Source: Oceanihabitans gracilariae
GTDB taxonomy: Bacteria; Bacteroidota; Bacteroidia; Flavobacteriales; Flavobacteriaceae
DNA length: 64,000 nucleotides
Assembly (NCBI RefSeq): GCF_042684485.1
Contig: NZ_JBHULM010000001.1
Location: 62,001 to 126,000 of the forward strand
Direction of reading: 5' to 3'
Position numbers and translations under genes: made by a program
Notes under the pieces: model-generated
What the model saw: only the letters and a program-made list of their open reading frames with translations
Databases searched by the model: none
Told to the model about the DNA's origin: nothing
Shown: one piece after another, positions 45,853 through 55,407 of the stretch
Layout of the letters: the number at the start of each line of letters is the position of its first letter
Position numbering within the stretch: position 1 is the stretch's first letter

Positions 45853-45892
45853 CGTGAAACATATCTTATATCCTTTGAAACATATCTAGTAT
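45853..45892 (+). promoter_or_regulatory. Direct repeat pair, candidate HTCS operator (copy B)
   Basis: CGTGAAACATATCTTATAT begins at 45853 and TTTGAAACATATCTAGTAT at 45874, again exactly 21 bases apart. This matches copy A at 36881-36920 in motif, spacing and position just after an HTCS gene. It lies 50-90 bases before the next small gene. Confidence 0.6.
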
Positions 45893-45941
45893 TTAAAGGA
45901 AAAACTTCTATATACTTTTATCACTCTTAAAAGAATGATTA

Positions 45942-46076
45942 ATGGAAGGTCAAGCAAACAACAATGTTAAAGCACGTAAAATTTACTTGAGTATTGATCA
46001 TCTTAAAAAAGGAACATACCAATTAAATATTCTGTTAAAAAACAAGGTAATTAAATCTATAAAAATCCATAAATAA
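45942..46076 (+). CDS. Short ORF resembling the end of a secreted-protein C-terminal domain
   Basis: A 44-residue frame (MEGQANNNVKARKIYLSI, then DHLKKGTYQLNILLKNK and VIKSIKIHK). The second half resembles the closing strands of sorting or DUF3244-like domains (LKKGTYQL.I...K.I.SIKI.K). It has no signal peptide. It ends one base before the next start codon, so translation may be coupled. It could be a remnant of a larger secreted protein whose first part was lost when the HTCS copy was deleted. Coding status is uncertain. Confidence 0.4.
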   Translation: MEGQANNNVKARKIYLSIDHLKKGTYQLNILLKNKVIKSIKIHK

Positions 46077-46077
46077 G

Positions 46078-46617
46078 ATGAAATGCTTAGCTATAAATAA
46101 TAAAATGAACATCATTTTCTACTTCGTGATAATGTGTGTTTTTTGTTGTTGTAAACAACAAGAAGATAATGAAATAGCACAGAATAGGAGTTCTTTAAAC
46201 GAGCCTGCTGTTACTGTTTTTATGGAAGGAAAGGTGTATACCATAGAACAAAATAACTTAGAGCCTCCTATAAAGTCGGTCTTTAAAAAAGACTCTATTT
46301 TTCTTCTGTTTTGGGAAGACAAAAATCCTATGCAACTTAATGTTAACCTTACAGATTTAGATTTATTAAGTAGTGAAAAAGCTACTTATAAAATTCCAGA
46401 ATCTAATACTCCTAAAATATAAGCAGACCTTAATTTTTTTATAGCTAATAGAAATGTAAAAAGAATGAATAAACGAATTCTTTTTAAAAAAGGAATTATT
46501 GAAATAAAGAAAATAACCAATAGCAAACTGCAAATGACTTTTGAAGGAGAAGGATGCGGTATGATGGAGCGAGGGAATCTTTTTCCTATTTCAGGAAAAA
46601 TTAACGTGAATTATTAA
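46078..46617 (+). pseudogene. Small lipoprotein gene split by an in-frame stop codon
   Basis: The frame from ATG 46078 encodes a signal peptide with a lipobox-like Cys cluster (FCCCKQQ, residues 22-28) and runs 114 codons to TAA at 46420. The same frame then stays open for another 64 codons (ADLNFFIANRNVKR, KGIIEIKKITNSKLQMTFEG, EGCGMMERGNLFPIS) to a stop at 46615-46617. The read-through part has normal protein composition, so one nonsense mutation in a 179-residue lipoprotein is the simplest reading. Otherwise a truncated 114-residue lipoprotein is made. The family is not recognised. Confidence 0.65.
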
Positions 46618-46673
46618 TCCATAATATAAACTACTTACATAGAAGTAGTCAAATTATTAAAATCTAAAAAATT

Positions 46674-47924
46674 ATGAAAACTAAATTAAAATCAACTGTT
46701 TTTTTTAAAGTCATTTTTATACTTCTTATAGTAATGTCTTGTACCTCTAATGATGACGAGGTGAATAATGAACCACAAGAAAATAATTTAAGTGCCATAC
46801 AAGGGGAATGGTATAGGGTAGAAAGTAATAATCCTGTTAATGATGGTATGAAAATTAATGTAATCGATGATGCAGGACAGGTTGTAGAACCTTTACAATC
46901 TGGCTTTGCTGTAGGAGCCATAAAATGGAAAGATATTTTAGCTCAAAACAATGGCGTTTATGATTATTTAGAGTTAGGAAGTGATGCTAATTATTATGCC
47001 GCAGAAATGGAATTAAATATAGATGATACCTTAAGAATTTCTATAGCCTCATCAGGAGCAGGAAATATTCAAAAATGGGTACGTCAATATACTAGTGCAG
47101 AACCACACGATTGTGTGCCTTACGATCCGGCAGTTTTTGATGGCAATTTTCAATCCGATTGGAGTATGGTAAATGAAGTAGATGCATTTTCTATAATGTC
47201 TGTTCCTAGTTCTGATTATGGAGGAGGTATTGTAAATATTAGTGTACAAACAGATAGTCCTGTATCTCCTTGTTTAAACCTTTTTGCAGGAAGTGCTTTG
47301 GCTACAGGTATTGCAACAGGGTCTAATCAAACATCGTCTAGAACCTATCGTTTTATAGGGCATCCTGGAACATTATTTTCTGGAGAAACTACAGATTGTG
47401 ATAATGCACCAAGTGATGAATATCCTTGGGACTATACCATTAGTTGGACGTATTCAGGAATTATGGATTGTTATGAGCCAAATGATACTTTTGAACAAGC
47501 TAAAGCAATTCCAAAAAATCAAAATATTTCTGCCTATGGTGTTGCTGGCTTTGTCGAAGGAAATACAGGGATTTATGAAGATCAAACCTATGATTGGTAT
47601 AAAGTAACCATTACAGAACCAACAAAAATCAGAGCGACCTTAAATAGCTGTCCTAATGATATTCATATGCATTTTAGATTTTTTAAAAATACCAATGGCA
47701 ACATTAGTAGTATTCCTGTAAATACTGTTCAAATTTCAGGAGAAGCACATGCGCCAGGAAGTACTTATTATATTGAAACAAATAATGTTTTAGAACCTGG
47801 AACTTACCTTTTAGAAGCACATCGTTTACGAGGAGCAGGAGTTCCTGATATTGTTGCAGATGGTGAAGGAAATCCAGAACATTGGACCACACCATATAGT
47901 TTTTCGGTTACACAAGAACAGTAA
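46674..47924 (+). CDS. Secreted lipoprotein with pre-peptidase C-terminal-like domain
   Basis: A 416-residue SPII lipoprotein (lipobox Cys at 23, IVMSC). The first part (LSAIQGEWYRVESNNPVNDGM) looks like a lipocalin-type module. The last 150 residues resemble a PPC (bacterial pre-peptidase C-terminal) beta domain: YEPNDTFEQAKAI, DWYKVTI, LEPGTYLLEAHRL. Such domains occur in secreted enzymes and adhesins; no protease domain is present here. It lies in the second HTCS-linked set and is followed by a terminator. Confidence 0.65.
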   Translation: MKTKLKSTVFFKVIFILLIVMSCTSNDDEVNNEPQENNLSAIQGEWYRVESNNPVNDGMKINVIDDAGQVVEPLQSGFAVGAIKWKDILAQNNGVYDYLELGSDANYYAAEMELNIDDTLRISIASSGAGNIQKWVRQYTSAEPHDCVPYDPAVFDGNFQSDWSMVNEVDAFSIMSVPSSDYGGGIVNISVQTDSPVSPCLNLFAGSALATGIATGSNQTSSRTYRFIGHPGTLFSGETTDCDNAPSDEYPWDYTISWTYSGIMDCYEPNDTFEQAKAIPKNQNISAYGVAGFVEGNTGIYEDQTYDWYKVTITEPTKIRATLNSCPNDIHMHFRFFKNTNGNISSIPVNTVQISGEAHAPGSTYYIETNNVLEPGTYLLEAHRLRGAGVPDIVADGEGNPEHWTTPYSFSVTQEQ

Positions 47925-47976
47925 TACTTAGAAAACCACAAACTTTTTGTTGTGCTCTGAAAATAAAATAATCTTT

Positions 47977-48016
47977 AAGAGGAATGTGTATACATAAACA
48001 ACATTCCTCTTTTTTT
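47977..48016 (+). terminator. Rho-independent terminator after the PPC-domain lipoprotein
   Basis: AAGAGGAATGT (47977-47987) pairs perfectly with ACATTCCTCTT (48001-48011), with T-run after. Confidence 0.88.
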
Positions 48017-48037
48017 AACTAATTAAAATTTATAGAA

Positions 48038-48997
48038 ATGAAAACGAATTCTTTTATAGTATTTAGCGTATGTATGCTATTTCTTTTTAATTGTAAAAAG
48101 GAAAAGCAGGTAGAAAATAAAGGAGAACTTTTAGCACAAGTAGAAGAGACGAACAAAGCGTCAGAAAATGTTATAGATATTGTTACTAGAAGTATGGAGT
48201 TTCAAAGCGTAGATACTATTTCGTCTGGATGGAATACCTTTAGGTATCAAAATTTATCGAATGAAACGCATTTTTTTCTTCTTGATAAATATCCAGAAGG
48301 AATAACGGTTCAAAATACTTTAGCAGATGTAGCTCCTGTTTTTTCTGAAGGCATGGATTTAATTAACAAAGGAAAACCCGAAGCTGGTTTTGCAGCATTT
48401 AATAAACTTCCTGCTTGGTATTTTGATATTGTTTTTTCTGGAGGTTCTGGTTTAGTGGCACCACATCATACTGCTGTTTCTACGCTTTATTTAAAACCTG
48501 GTTATTACATTATGGAATGTTATGTGAAAATGCCAAACGGCATGTTTCATACCTTAATGGGAATGGCAAAACCTATTATTGTTACAAAAGAAGATAGTGG
48601 TGTAGTGCCACCAGAAGCTACTGTAAACATTACACTTTCAGGAGAAACAGGTATTACTTATGACACAGAGATAAAAAAAGGAAAACACATTTTTTCGGTT
48701 TTTGTAAAAGACCAAAAAGCCCATGAAAACTTTATCTGGCATGATGTTAATCTGGTGAAACTAGATCCAGATGCTAATGAAGACCATGTAGAAGCTTGGA
48801 TGGATTGGTCAGATCCTAAAGGTTTAATTACACCAGTACCAAAAGGTGTTACGTTTTTAGGAGGAGTAAACGATATGGCTGCAGGTAGTACAGGTTATTT
48901 TCATGTAGACTACTTGCAGCCAGGTAAATATGCGTTTATTTCAGAAGTGCCAAATACTAAAAGTAAAGGGCTTTTTAAAGTGTTTATGGTAAAATAG
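48038..48997 (+). CDS. Hypothetical SPII lipoprotein
   Basis: A 319-residue lipoprotein (lipobox Cys at 19, LFLFNC). Two similar beta-sandwich halves are suggested by repeated phrases: SGWNTFRYQNLSNETHFF with LKPGYYIMECYVKMPNG, then ETGITYDTEIKKGKHIFSV with LQPGKYAFISEVPN. A paired cupredoxin-like fold is possible, but no clear copper ligand set stands out. I do not recognise a named family. It converges with ribB on the other strand, the stop codons being 1 base apart. Confidence 0.6.
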   Translation: MKTNSFIVFSVCMLFLFNCKKEKQVENKGELLAQVEETNKASENVIDIVTRSMEFQSVDTISSGWNTFRYQNLSNETHFFLLDKYPEGITVQNTLADVAPVFSEGMDLINKGKPEAGFAAFNKLPAWYFDIVFSGGSGLVAPHHTAVSTLYLKPGYYIMECYVKMPNGMFHTLMGMAKPIIVTKEDSGVVPPEATVNITLSGETGITYDTEIKKGKHIFSVFVKDQKAHENFIWHDVNLVKLDPDANEDHVEAWMDWSDPKGLITPVPKGVTFLGGVNDMAAGSTGYFHVDYLQPGKYAFISEVPNTKSKGLFKVFMVK

Positions 48998-48998
48998 C

Positions 48999-50156
48999 TT
49001 AGTACTTTACATACTCTACAATTTCTAAACCATAACCAATCATACCAACACGTTTACTTTGTTGTGAGTTAGATATTAATTTTAGTTTATGTATGTTTAA
49101 GTCATGTAGTATTTGTGCGCCAATACCAAAATCTTTACTATCCATTTCAATACGAGGAGCTTTTACTATTTGTCCTTCAGTTTGTGTTTCTTTTAAAATG
49201 TTTAAACGTTTTAAAAGATTCATAGACTGTGATTGCTGATTGATAAAGATAACAGCTCCTTTACCTGCATCATTAATCACCTTAAACATGTCGTCTAGTT
49301 TTTTATCTGCATTATTGGTTAAAGTACCAAGAATATCATTGTTTACAAGCGTAGCGTTTACACGTGTTAAAACGGTTTCGTTTGCAGACCAACTTCCTTT
49401 GGTTAGTGCAATATGAATTTGATCGTTTGTAGTTTGATGGTATGCTCTTAAACGGAAGTTTCCAAAGCGCGTTTCAATATTAAAGTCTTCTTTTTTCTCT
49501 ATTAAAGAATCGTGCTCCATACGATAAGCAACTAAATCTTCAATAGAAATAATTTTTAAGTCGAATTTTTTAGCAACTTTTACCAATTGAGGTAAACGTG
49601 CCATGGTTCCGTCTTCATTTAAAATTTCTACTAAAATTCCAGCAGGTTTTAAACCAGCTAAACGTGCTAAATCTACAGAAGCTTCGGTGTGTCCTGTTCT
49701 ACGTAATACGCCTCCATTTTTTGCACGTAAAGGAAATATATGTCCAGGACGACCTAAATCATGTGGTTTAGTGTCTTCCTTAACTAAAGATGCAATGGTT
49801 TTAGCTCTATCGTGAACCGAAATTCCTGTGGTACAACCATGTCCTATTAAATCTACAGATACTGTAAATGGTGTATGGTGCAAAACAGTGTTGTTTTGTA
49901 CCATTAAATTTAAATCTAACTCTTCACATCTATCTTCGGTAAGTGGTGCGCAAATTAATCCACGACCATGTGTAGCCATGAAATTAATCATCTCTGGAGT
50001 TACTTTTTCTGCTGCTGCAATAAAATCGCCTTCGTTTTCTCTATCTTCATCATCTACAACAATAATAACTTTACCGTTTTTAATATCGGCTATGGCTGCT
50101 TCAATAGTATCTAGAGTATACTCTTTTTTATTGCTTTCTTCTGTTGGTGTTATCAT
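48999..50156 (-). CDS. ribB: 3,4-dihydroxy-2-butanone-4-phosphate synthase with degenerate GTP cyclohydrolase II domain
   Basis: The first 205 residues form a complete RibB: DDEDRENEGDF (metal and substrate site), THGRGLICAPLT, HHTPFTVSVD, GCTTGIS, GHIFPLRAKNGGVL, GHTEASVDLARLAG. RibB makes the four-carbon unit of riboflavin from ribulose-5-phosphate. The remaining 180 residues have the cyclohydrolase II fold (ETRFGNFRLRAY, RVNATLVNNDILG) but lack the CLTGDV and CDCG cysteines that bind zinc in RibA, so this half is probably inactive. It lies 15 bases downstream of the LptF/G gene on the same strand. Confidence 0.88.
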   Translation of the reverse strand: MITPTEESNKKEYTLDTIEAAIADIKNGKVIIVVDDEDRENEGDFIAAAEKVTPEMINFMATHGRGLICAPLTEDRCEELDLNLMVQNNTVLHHTPFTVSVDLIGHGCTTGISVHDRAKTIASLVKEDTKPHDLGRPGHIFPLRAKNGGVLRRTGHTEASVDLARLAGLKPAGILVEILNEDGTMARLPQLVKVAKKFDLKIISIEDLVAYRMEHDSLIEKKEDFNIETRFGNFRLRAYHQTTNDQIHIALTKGSWSANETVLTRVNATLVNNDILGTLTNNADKKLDDMFKVINDAGKGAVIFINQQSQSMNLLKRLNILKETQTEGQIVKAPRIEMDSKDFGIGAQILHDLNIHKLKLISNSQQSKRVGMIGYGLEIVEYVKY

Positions 50157-50171
50157 GATGCAAAGGTATTC

Positions 50172-52016
50172 TTATTTTAATGTATTAGGAAAGTCTTCCT
50201 TAATTTTATTTTGTTTTAAAAAATGTGTTAGCGGATAAATAACATAACCTAATACAAGTAATATTGGGTTTTTTGAATTTGTTTTTTCATCTACTAATGC
50301 ATAAAGTGCACCTAAGTTTAAAACGGATTTTATATAGTAAATAAGCAACATTACCAATGAAATAATACTTAATTCTATTGCTGCTGATGCAAAATTAGGA
50401 AGTTTATTGTTATTAAATACAAAGAATAAAATAGTTAAAATTAATCCTGTTATATAAAAAATTAATGCGGTTTTTGAATGAAAACTATAGTCTTTGTATA
50501 TAGATTTTGCTTGCTCTATATTTTCAATTTGTACTACAGTTTCATCAATGGTTTCTTCTGATTCTGTGTTTGTTATTACAGTATCCGATTTCGTTTTAAT
50601 TTTAAGTAGTTTTTTTAGAGGCTCAATAATATGATCAAATTCAAATAAACCTCTATCTGCTGTAGCTCTTCGGGTTAAAAAGATACCTAAAGGAAGCATG
50701 ATTATAGTAGAAATCCAAGGTGCAATAACAGGGTTTACACTTCCGTTACTAGCACTGTTTTTAGCAAAAATACCTATAAAGTGATAGGTTAAAAACAATA
50801 AAATAGCAATTACCATTGGTAAGCCAATACCTCCTTTTCTAATTAAAGCGCCAAGAGGAGCACCAACAAAAAATAAAATAATACAAGCAAAACCTAAAGC
50901 AAACTTTTCATGTAGAGCTACTATATGTTTGTTGTAGTTGGTTTGTTTATTTTTTAAAAGTTTTTCTTTTGTAGTTATTACTTGTCTTGTGCTATTAGTA
51001 GTGTTTATAGCTAAATCTATTAATTGAATTTTCTTTTTAGTATTAAATAAATCTAAAATATCACCAGTAAAAGTAGTGTCTGTTTTTACTCTTAAACCAT
51101 TGTCTAATACTTCAATTTGTGATCTGTTGTATAAATTTTCAGAAAAAACATCATATTCTTTTTTGCTTTCTACAGCAAGGGAGTCTATAGTGTAATTTAA
51201 GTCGCTAATATTAAGCATGCTGTATTTGTCTGAAATGTTTTTTGCGTCTAGATCTTGACTGTTTTCTTCAGATAAATCTAAGTTAAAGGTGTATGTTTTA
51301 AAAGAACTTTTAACTAATGGGTGTTTTTCTCTTGCTTTATATTCTTTAGGAGGTGTATCGTCATAAAAATACCCATCATGTAATATAAGTTTTAATACAC
51401 TAGAGTTTTTATCACCTACAAGTTCCCCAGTTTTAGAAACAATGGTTCTATAGTTTTTATTTCCTCTAGAGCTGTTGCTTTTTTCATGAATAACAACACC
51501 TTTTAGGTCTTTACCATTTAAACCACTTTTTTCTTCAACTTTAATATTAATATTACCAACATCATTAAATTGACCTTCAGCAATAGCCATTGCAGGTTTT
51601 AATTTTTTTATGTTGTTACGTAAATTGTATGAATTGTATTCTCCCCAAGGTATTACACTATTACTAAAAAAGAAGGTGGTAATACCAAGTATACCAATAA
51701 AAATACCTAGTCCAGCCATGGCACGTTGTAATGAAATACCTGTAGATTTCATGGCAGCAAACTCATAGTTTTCGGCAAAATTACCAAATACCATAATAGA
51801 AGCTAATAAGATGGTTAGTGGTAAAACTAACGGAATTAACTTTGGGGAATAGTATAGTAAGAACTTTAAAACTACAACTAGGTCTAAGTCTTTACCAGCT
51901 AATTCTTTTATAAATAGCCAAATGGTTTGTAAAACAAAAATCAGCATGAGTATTAAAAACACGCTGATAAAGGTTTTTAGGTACGTTTTTAAAATGTATC
52001 TATCTAGAATTTTCAC
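50172..52016 (-). CDS. LptF/LptG-family LPS export permease
   Basis: This is an inner-membrane subunit of the Lpt LPS transporter. The N-terminus (ILDRYILKTYLKTFISVFLI) and the membrane segments around LIPLVLPLTILLASIMVFGN are typical of YjgP/YjgQ proteins. A periplasmic beta-jellyroll fills residues 140-370, and further membrane helices follow (LGFACIILFFVGAPLGALIRKGG). At 614 residues it is longer than E. coli LptF/G because of an extra C-terminal pair of helices, as often in Bacteroidota. LptF and LptG cannot be told apart safely. It is downstream of lolA and upstream of ribB. Confidence 0.88.
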   Translation of the reverse strand: MKILDRYILKTYLKTFISVFLILMLIFVLQTIWLFIKELAGKDLDLVVVLKFLLYYSPKLIPLVLPLTILLASIMVFGNFAENYEFAAMKSTGISLQRAMAGLGIFIGILGITTFFFSNSVIPWGEYNSYNLRNNIKKLKPAMAIAEGQFNDVGNINIKVEEKSGLNGKDLKGVVIHEKSNSSRGNKNYRTIVSKTGELVGDKNSSVLKLILHDGYFYDDTPPKEYKAREKHPLVKSSFKTYTFNLDLSEENSQDLDAKNISDKYSMLNISDLNYTIDSLAVESKKEYDVFSENLYNRSQIEVLDNGLRVKTDTTFTGDILDLFNTKKKIQLIDLAINTTNSTRQVITTKEKLLKNKQTNYNKHIVALHEKFALGFACIILFFVGAPLGALIRKGGIGLPMVIAILLFLTYHFIGIFAKNSASNGSVNPVIAPWISTIIMLPLGIFLTRRATADRGLFEFDHIIEPLKKLLKIKTKSDTVITNTESEETIDETVVQIENIEQAKSIYKDYSFHSKTALIFYITGLILTILFFVFNNNKLPNFASAAIELSIISLVMLLIYYIKSVLNLGALYALVDEKTNSKNPILLVLGYVIYPLTHFLKQNKIKEDFPNTLK

Positions 52017-52112
52017 ACTTTAATATTTGTAGCTTATTGTTTTGTTAAAAGGTAATCGTGTTATTTAAACTAGCGGAATACATAACGCAATGCCAAGATA
52101 ACTTGTTTTTTA

Positions 52113-52748
52113 TTAATCTAATTTTTCTATGTAGTAGTCTTTAAACTTACTTTTGTCAAAGGTAAATAAGCTTTTTGATAAAGTCTCATTAGTTTGAAAA
52201 GAATTAACAGTTAAAGTAGTTTTTGTTCCGTTTTTTCCTGTTTCAATTAAATTATAAATGTGTTTTGTTTGGGCATCTATTCCTAAAAGCACCGATTTAA
52301 TTTCAGAATTAGAGTCTATAGGAATTAACTGTACGTATTGTATTTTTCTTCCTTGTACATTTTGAACAATATCCATTTTATACGTAAAACCTTCTTCGTA
52401 AAAAGAAAGCATTTTACTTGGTGTGATACTACCTTCGTCTTCCATACTTTCTGAAGAGATTGTTACTTGTTCGTCTTCTGGACTGATGCTATATAAGGTT
52501 TTACCATCATAAATTCTGGTAATACCAAGAATGTTAAGTTTAAATTTTTCACCTTGCATCACCACATCACCACGAGTTTCTTGCTTAATATTTTCTGCAG
52601 TATTGTGTAGCATGTACTTAAAATCTATAGAAATATTGTCATAGCTTTTTACTTTTTGAGAAACTTCATCTAATAATTTTTTAGCGTCTTCTTGTGCAAA
52701 GCTTGAAATGCTTAATAAAATGGTAAATATGAAAATTAACTTCTTCAT
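52113..52748 (-). CDS. lolA: LolA-like outer-membrane lipoprotein carrier protein
   Basis: A 211-residue periplasmic protein with a signal peptide (IFIFTILLSISSFAQ) and a LolA-type half-barrel: QKVKSYDNISIDFKYML, GDVVMQGEKFKLNI, YDGKTLYSISPEDEQVTI, SITPSKMLSFYEEGF. It would shuttle lipoproteins to the outer membrane. It lies between ftsK and the LptF/G gene on the same strand, with gaps of 65 and 96 bases, an order I recall as common in Flavobacteriaceae. Confidence 0.85.
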   Translation of the reverse strand: MKKLIFIFTILLSISSFAQEDAKKLLDEVSQKVKSYDNISIDFKYMLHNTAENIKQETRGDVVMQGEKFKLNILGITRIYDGKTLYSISPEDEQVTISSESMEDEGSITPSKMLSFYEEGFTYKMDIVQNVQGRKIQYVQLIPIDSNSEIKSVLLGIDAQTKHIYNLIETGKNGTKTTLTVNSFQTNETLSKSLFTFDKSKFKDYYIEKLD

Positions 52749-52813
52749 GAATAATTTTTTTTGTTTCCTTGTCCTGAAATTTAAGGAGTAGAAATGTTGT
52801 TTGTTTTTTTGGG

Positions 52814-55240
52814 TTAAATACTTTCGTTTGCTAATAATTGGTCAAGAGCTACTAAATCGGGAACAAGAACTTGTCTTGCTTTACTACCTTCAAAGCCACC
52901 AACAATTCCTGCAGCCTCTAATTGATCAATTAGTCTTCCTGCACGATTGTAACCTAGTTTTAGCTTACGTTGTAGTAAAGATGCAGATCCTTGTTGTGCG
53001 GTAACAATTATTTCTGCAGCTTCTCTAAATAGTTTATCTCTATCACTAATATCTATATCAAGACTTGTGCCACTTTCTTCACCAACATACTCTGGAAGTA
53101 AATGTGCTTCAGGATATGCTTTTTGAGCACCAATAAAATCTACTATTTTTTCAACTTCTGGTGTATCTACAAAAGCACACTGTATACGTACTAGATCATT
53201 TCCTTGCGTGTATAACATATCTCCACGACCAATAAGTTGGTCTGCTCCAGAACCATCTAAAATAGTTCTAGAATCTATTTTACTTGTTACTCTAAAAGCA
53301 ATACGAGCAGGGAAATTGGCCTTAATAATACCTGTAATTACATTTACAGAAGGTCTTTGTGTTGCAATAATTAAATGTATACCAATGGCACGCGCTAATT
53401 GTGCTAAACGTGCAACTGGTGTTTCTACTTCTTTACCAGCAGTCATAATTAAATCTGCAAACTCATCTACCACTAAAACAATGTATGGTAAAAAGGCATG
53501 ACCATCATTAGGGTTTAGTTTTCTAGCTTTAAATTTGTTGTTGTATTCTACAATGTTACGACATAATGCATTTTTAAGCATTTCATAACGATTATCCATT
53601 TCTATACAAAGCGAATTAAGCGTATTAATTACTTTGGTGTTGTCTGTAATAATTGCTTCTGCTTCGTCTGGTAGTTTTGCTAAATAATGACGCTCTATTT
53701 TATTAAATAGAGTAAGCTCTACTTTTTTAGGATCTACCAATACAAACTTTACTTCTGCAGGATGTTTTTTGTAGAGTAGTGAAGTTAGTACAGCATTTAA
53801 ACCAACAGATTTACCTTGTCCTGTTGCACCAGCCATAAGCATATGAGGCATTTTAGCTAAATCTACCACAAAGGTTTCGTTGCTAATGGTTTTACCAAAA
53901 GCAATAGGTAATTGCATTTCAGATTTTTGAAACTTTTGCGATGCAATTACAGAACGCATAGAAACAATGGTTGAACTTTTATTAGGTACCTCAATACCAA
54001 TAGTTCCTTTTCCAGGAATTGGTGCAATAATACGAATACCTAATGCCGAAAGCGATAAGGCAATATCATCTTCTAAATTTTTAATTTTAGAAATACGCAC
54101 TCCTGCTTCTGGTACAATTTCATATAGTGTAACTGTAGGACCAATAGTAGCTTTTATGCTTGCAATACCAATTTTATAATTGTTTAAGGTTTCAACAATT
54201 CTGTTTTTGTTTTCTTCTAGCTCTTCTTGGTTTATAGAAATACCTTCGTTATTGTATTTTTTTAATAAATCTAAAGGTGGGAATTGGTAATTACCTAACT
54301 CTAAAGTAGGATCAAACAAACCAAAATCTTCTACTAGTTTGTTAGAAAGATTATCTGTTTCAGAGATTTCTTCTGCTACTTTTTCAACTTCAATAGCAAG
54401 GGCTTCTTCTTCCACAACTTCTTCCTCTTCTTTAGCGACTTCTATTTTAAAGTCATCGGTTGTATTTGTGGTTTTTGTTTTCGGTTTTATTTCTGGTTTT
54501 AGTTCTTGCTTAACAACAACAGGTTCTTCTTTTGGAGTGTTAACTTGATGTGCTGCTTTAATCTCTTCTGCTTCTGCAGTTAAGTCGTTATCTATTGGAG
54601 TAAATTCTTCTTTTATATCGTCAATTTCTTCGTTAATTCCTTTTTTAGCCTTTTTAAAGATATTTTTAAAGGTTTCTACAGTCATTTCAAAACGAATTGC
54701 TAAATAGGTTATTAGTCCAAAAAGGAGTAATAATATAGTTCCTACTTTACCAATATAATCTTGTAGAAAAGAATTTATTTCAAAGCCAATGACACCACCT
54801 AATAAGTCGTTTTTATCAGCAAAAAAACCAAAGAATATAGATAGCCATATAATAATTAATGTTCCCCAAAACCAATGTTTACGTAGTTTTTCTTTTTTTA
54901 AGCTAAGTAAAACATAAACACCAGAAAGAAAGATTAAACCAGAAAATATAAAAGACGAAATACCAAAACCACGTTGTATAAAAAAGTCACTTAACCAAGC
55001 ACCAGTTTTGCTTAACCAGTTCTGAGGTTTTACGTTTCTTGAAGCAAATTCGGTTAATGTGCTTTGGTCTGCTTTTCCTGTAAAAAAGAAAGATAATAAG
55101 GATATAAAAAGTAATAACCCAAGTATAATAAATAGGCTTCCTACAACTAGCTTTTGTTGGCTAGTTAGCTTAAAATTAAAACTTGGCGCTTTAATTGATT
55201 TTGTTTTTTTTGATGTTGTTTTCGTTTTCTTTTTGGCCAT
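52814..55240 (-). CDS. ftsK: FtsK/SpoIIIE DNA translocase
   Basis: FtsK couples chromosome segregation to division. The protein has a Lys-rich N-terminus, four to five membrane helices in the first 190 residues, an acidic Glu/Pro linker and the motor: Walker A GATGQGKS, Walker B VLVVDEFADL, TQRPSVNVITGIIKANFP, ILDGSGADQLIGRGDMLY. The C-terminal gamma winged helix that reads DNA polarity follows (SASLLQRKLKLGYNRAGRLID). ATG at 55240 (MAKKKTK) is preferred to 55255. At about 808 residues it has the short linker normal for Bacteroidota. Confidence 0.95.
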   Translation of the reverse strand: MAKKKTKTTSKKTKSIKAPSFNFKLTSQQKLVVGSLFIILGLLLFISLLSFFFTGKADQSTLTEFASRNVKPQNWLSKTGAWLSDFFIQRGFGISSFIFSGLIFLSGVYVLLSLKKEKLRKHWFWGTLIIIWLSIFFGFFADKNDLLGGVIGFEINSFLQDYIGKVGTILLLLFGLITYLAIRFEMTVETFKNIFKKAKKGINEEIDDIKEEFTPIDNDLTAEAEEIKAAHQVNTPKEEPVVVKQELKPEIKPKTKTTNTTDDFKIEVAKEEEEVVEEEALAIEVEKVAEEISETDNLSNKLVEDFGLFDPTLELGNYQFPPLDLLKKYNNEGISINQEELEENKNRIVETLNNYKIGIASIKATIGPTVTLYEIVPEAGVRISKIKNLEDDIALSLSALGIRIIAPIPGKGTIGIEVPNKSSTIVSMRSVIASQKFQKSEMQLPIAFGKTISNETFVVDLAKMPHMLMAGATGQGKSVGLNAVLTSLLYKKHPAEVKFVLVDPKKVELTLFNKIERHYLAKLPDEAEAIITDNTKVINTLNSLCIEMDNRYEMLKNALCRNIVEYNNKFKARKLNPNDGHAFLPYIVLVVDEFADLIMTAGKEVETPVARLAQLARAIGIHLIIATQRPSVNVITGIIKANFPARIAFRVTSKIDSRTILDGSGADQLIGRGDMLYTQGNDLVRIQCAFVDTPEVEKIVDFIGAQKAYPEAHLLPEYVGEESGTSLDIDISDRDKLFREAAEIIVTAQQGSASLLQRKLKLGYNRAGRLIDQLEAAGIVGGFEGSKARQVLVPDLVALDQLLANESI

Positions 55241-55407
55241 ATTTATTTTCCACATTAGTGAAAATCTTTAATTTCTAATTGTATTAGAATCTAGGTTTAG
55301 GTATTTTTTATAAATTTTTTAAAAGCAAAAATACAAATTACAAATGGTAACGAAACTTTATTCTAAAAAATTGTAAACAATGTTTTTACTAATATAAAGG
55401 TTGTTTA

